This document shows positions 62,732-64,000 of a DNA stretch of 64,000 nucleotides, piece after piece; position 1 is the stretch's first letter; the number at the start of each line of letters is the position of its first letter. The DNA is from Geobacteraceae bacterium (lineage in GTDB: Bacteria; Desulfobacterota; Desulfuromonadia; Geobacterales; Geobacteraceae). The DNA lies in the NCBI GenBank assembly GCA_023701365.1, contig JAMPXD010000001.1:1-64000 (forward strand). The letters are read 5' to 3'. Made by a program: the position numbers and the translations under genes. Under the pieces are notes generated by a model. The model saw only the letters and a program-made list of their open reading frames with translations, had not been told where the DNA came from and made no database searches.

Positions 62732-63998
62732 AGCGCAGTGCCTCCGCCGGGGCCATCCTCGACGCCTGCCAGGCCGGGTAGAGGGTCGCCACGAAGGAGA
62801 TCAGAACGGCGGTGACGGAGATCAGCAGCACATCGGCGGGCACCACCTGGGAGGGAAAGCGCTCCAGGTAGTAGATGTCCTTGCTGAACAGCTCGAACCC
62901 GGTCAGCCGCTGGATCAGCCGGACGATATTTTCCAGGTTCAGGGCGATCAGGAGCCCCCCGAGCACCCCGGCCGCGGTTCCGACTATGCCGATGATCAGC
63001 CCTTCCAGGACGAAGATCCGCATGATGCTCCTGCCGGTGGCCCCCATCGATTTCAGGATGGCGATATCCTTGGTCTTCTCCATGACCACCATGAACAGGG
63101 TGGAGGCGATGCCGAACGCGGCCACCAGCACGATCAGGGTCAGGATGATGAACATCACCATTTTTTCCGTCTTGAGCGCAAACAGGATGTTCTTGTTCAT
63201 CTGCATCCAGTCACGGGCGTAAAGGGGGAAGCCGAGCTCCCGGTTGATCTGGCGGGAGAGTTCATCGGTCTTGTAGACGTCCTCGACCTTGAGCTGGATG
63301 CCGGTCACCGTGTCGTCGAGGCCGAGAAAGGACTGGGCCTCGGCGAGCGATACGTACGCCAGGGTTGTATCGTATTCGAACATGCCGGTATTGAACAGAC
63401 CCACCACCCTGAACTGCTTCAGTTTCGGGATCATCCCGAGGGGGGTTATGTTCCCCAGGGGGGAGATGACGTTGACCTGGTCCCCCACGTACAGGTTGAG
63501 GTTTTTCGCCAGTTCCTTGCCGATGATGAGGCCGGGACGGGGAGGCTCGGCGCCGCTCAGGGGGGCAGAAGCCTGCGGGTCCAGGTCGGTCAGTTTCCCC
63601 TCGATCAGGGACTTATGCAGGTTGGTGACCAGCGGGTCGCTCTTGGTATCGATCCCGCGCAGCACCACGCCGGAAACGTTCTTCCCCGAGGAGAGCATCA
63701 CCTGGTTGTAGATGAAGGGGGTAGCCGCGACCACCCCCTTGAATGCCTTCAGCCTGTCGATCAGGGGGTCGTAGTCGTCGATCCCGCCGGTCGACTTGAG
63801 CACCACGATGTGGGCATTGGTGCCGAGGATCTTTTCCTTCAGGTCCTCCTCGAAGCCGGTCATCACTGCCAGGACTACGATCAGGGCCATCACCCCCAGC
63901 GCCACGCCGGCGGTGGAGATGAGGGTGATGATGGAGATGAAGGCTGACTTGCGCCTGACCTTCAGATAGCGCAGTCCGATGAAGAGTTCGTAAGGCAT
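62724..63998 (-). CDS. lolC: Lipoprotein-releasing ABC transporter permease LolC/LolE
   Basis: A 424-residue inner-membrane permease with an N-terminal transmembrane helix (~20-45), a large periplasmic domain (~50-260) and three C-terminal transmembrane helices (FtsX type). N-terminus [20 protein letters not shown] is typical. A single permease gene is seen, so it may act as a homodimer (LolF-like). The start codon lies only two bases from the window edge, so its upstream region is not visible. Confidence 0.92.
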   Translation of the reverse strand: MPYELFIGLRYLKVRRKSAFISIITLISTAGVALGVMALIVVLAVMTGFEEDLKEKILGTNAHIVVLKSTGGIDDYDPLIDRLKAFKGVVAATPFIYNQVMLSSGKNVSGVVLRGIDTKSDPLVTNLHKSLIEGKLTDLDPQASAPLSGAEPPRPGLIIGKELAKNLNLYVGDQVNVISPLGNITPLGMIPKLKQFRVVGLFNTGMFEYDTTLAYVSLAEAQSFLGLDDTVTGIQLKVEDVYKTDELSRQINRELGFPLYARDWMQMNKNILFALKTEKMVMFIILTLIVLVAAFGIASTLFMVVMEKTKDIAILKSMGATGRSIMRIFVLEGLIIGIVGTAAGVLGGLLIALNLENIVRLIQRLTGFELFSKDIYYLERFPSQVVPADVLLISVTAVLISFVATLYPAWQASRMAPAEALRYE

Positions 63999-64000
63999 CT

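Noticed and set aside
62013-63947. 644-codon plus-strand frame opposite lolC and lolD
   Set aside because: Antisense of two well-supported Lol genes; no family resemblance.

Overview
The window is a 64 kb GC-rich chromosomal segment of a Gram-negative bacterium, very probably a member of Geobacterales (Geobacter, Geotalea, Citrifermentans and relatives). The evidence is the gene order leuS, chemosensory operon, der, era, rnc, tmk, holB, ricT, metG, followed by a complete lipid A/Kdo/BAM/Lol block, together with the protein families and the style of the intergenic repeats. Only part of leuS is cut by the left edge. No phage, insertion sequence, CRISPR array, rRNA or tRNA gene was seen, and no stretch longer than 300 bases lacks a gene.

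Region 1 (1-14060, minus strand) is the leuS 5' part and a 13-gene chemosensory operon: DUF4388-REC, CheY, CheA, ExeA-type ATPase, CheW, REC, CheW, zinc-ribbon-REC, HEAT-repeat protein, CheR, CheB, coiled-coil/GAF protein, CheY. It has no receptor, CheC, CheD or flagellar gene, so it probably controls something other than swimming. Its first gene is frameshifted at a nine-G tract, and cheA carries a ten-G tract in frame.

Region 2 (14062-28450) is housekeeping: der, era, a radical SAM gene and rnc on the minus strand; tmk, holB, ricT and metG on the plus strand from a clear promoter next to a divergent rnc promoter; then a YdcF-like gene, rpmB, ridA, the (p)ppGpp synthetase/hydrolase, rpoZ, gmk and the YicC RNase.

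Region 3 (28538-48500) is an LPS core/O-polysaccharide locus. It includes hldE, three family-9 and two family-2 glycosyltransferases, and an unusual lipid-like cassette: two KAS III enzymes, an SDR reductase, an acyl carrier protein and two NeuD-type acyltransferases. An MBOAT/SGNH O-acylation pair, an O-methyltransferase, a VioA-like sugar aminotransferase, an acyl-AMP ligase followed by a truncated carrier-protein gene, a DUF6165 gene and an AT-rich orphan complete it. I infer that the cassette makes a short (3-hydroxy)acyl group for an amino sugar. Two of these genes share a near-identical promoter with a palindromic operator over the -10 box.

Region 4 (48509-64000) is the lipid A and outer-membrane assembly block: lpxK, waaA, a DUF374 acyltransferase, msbA, lpxB, gnnB, gnnA, lpxA, fabZ, lpxD, skp/ompH, bamA, lolD, lolC/E. 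A gnnA-gnnB pair between lpxA and lpxB predicts lipid A built on 2,3-diamino-2,3-dideoxyglucose with amide-linked acyl chains at position 3.

Two kinds of intercistronic repeat run through the window: tandem, often inverted arrays of 7-bp units whose sequence differs by locus, and three palindromic GTAGGGGCG...CGCCCCTAC elements in the lipid A operon, two of which supply the stop codon of the preceding gene.
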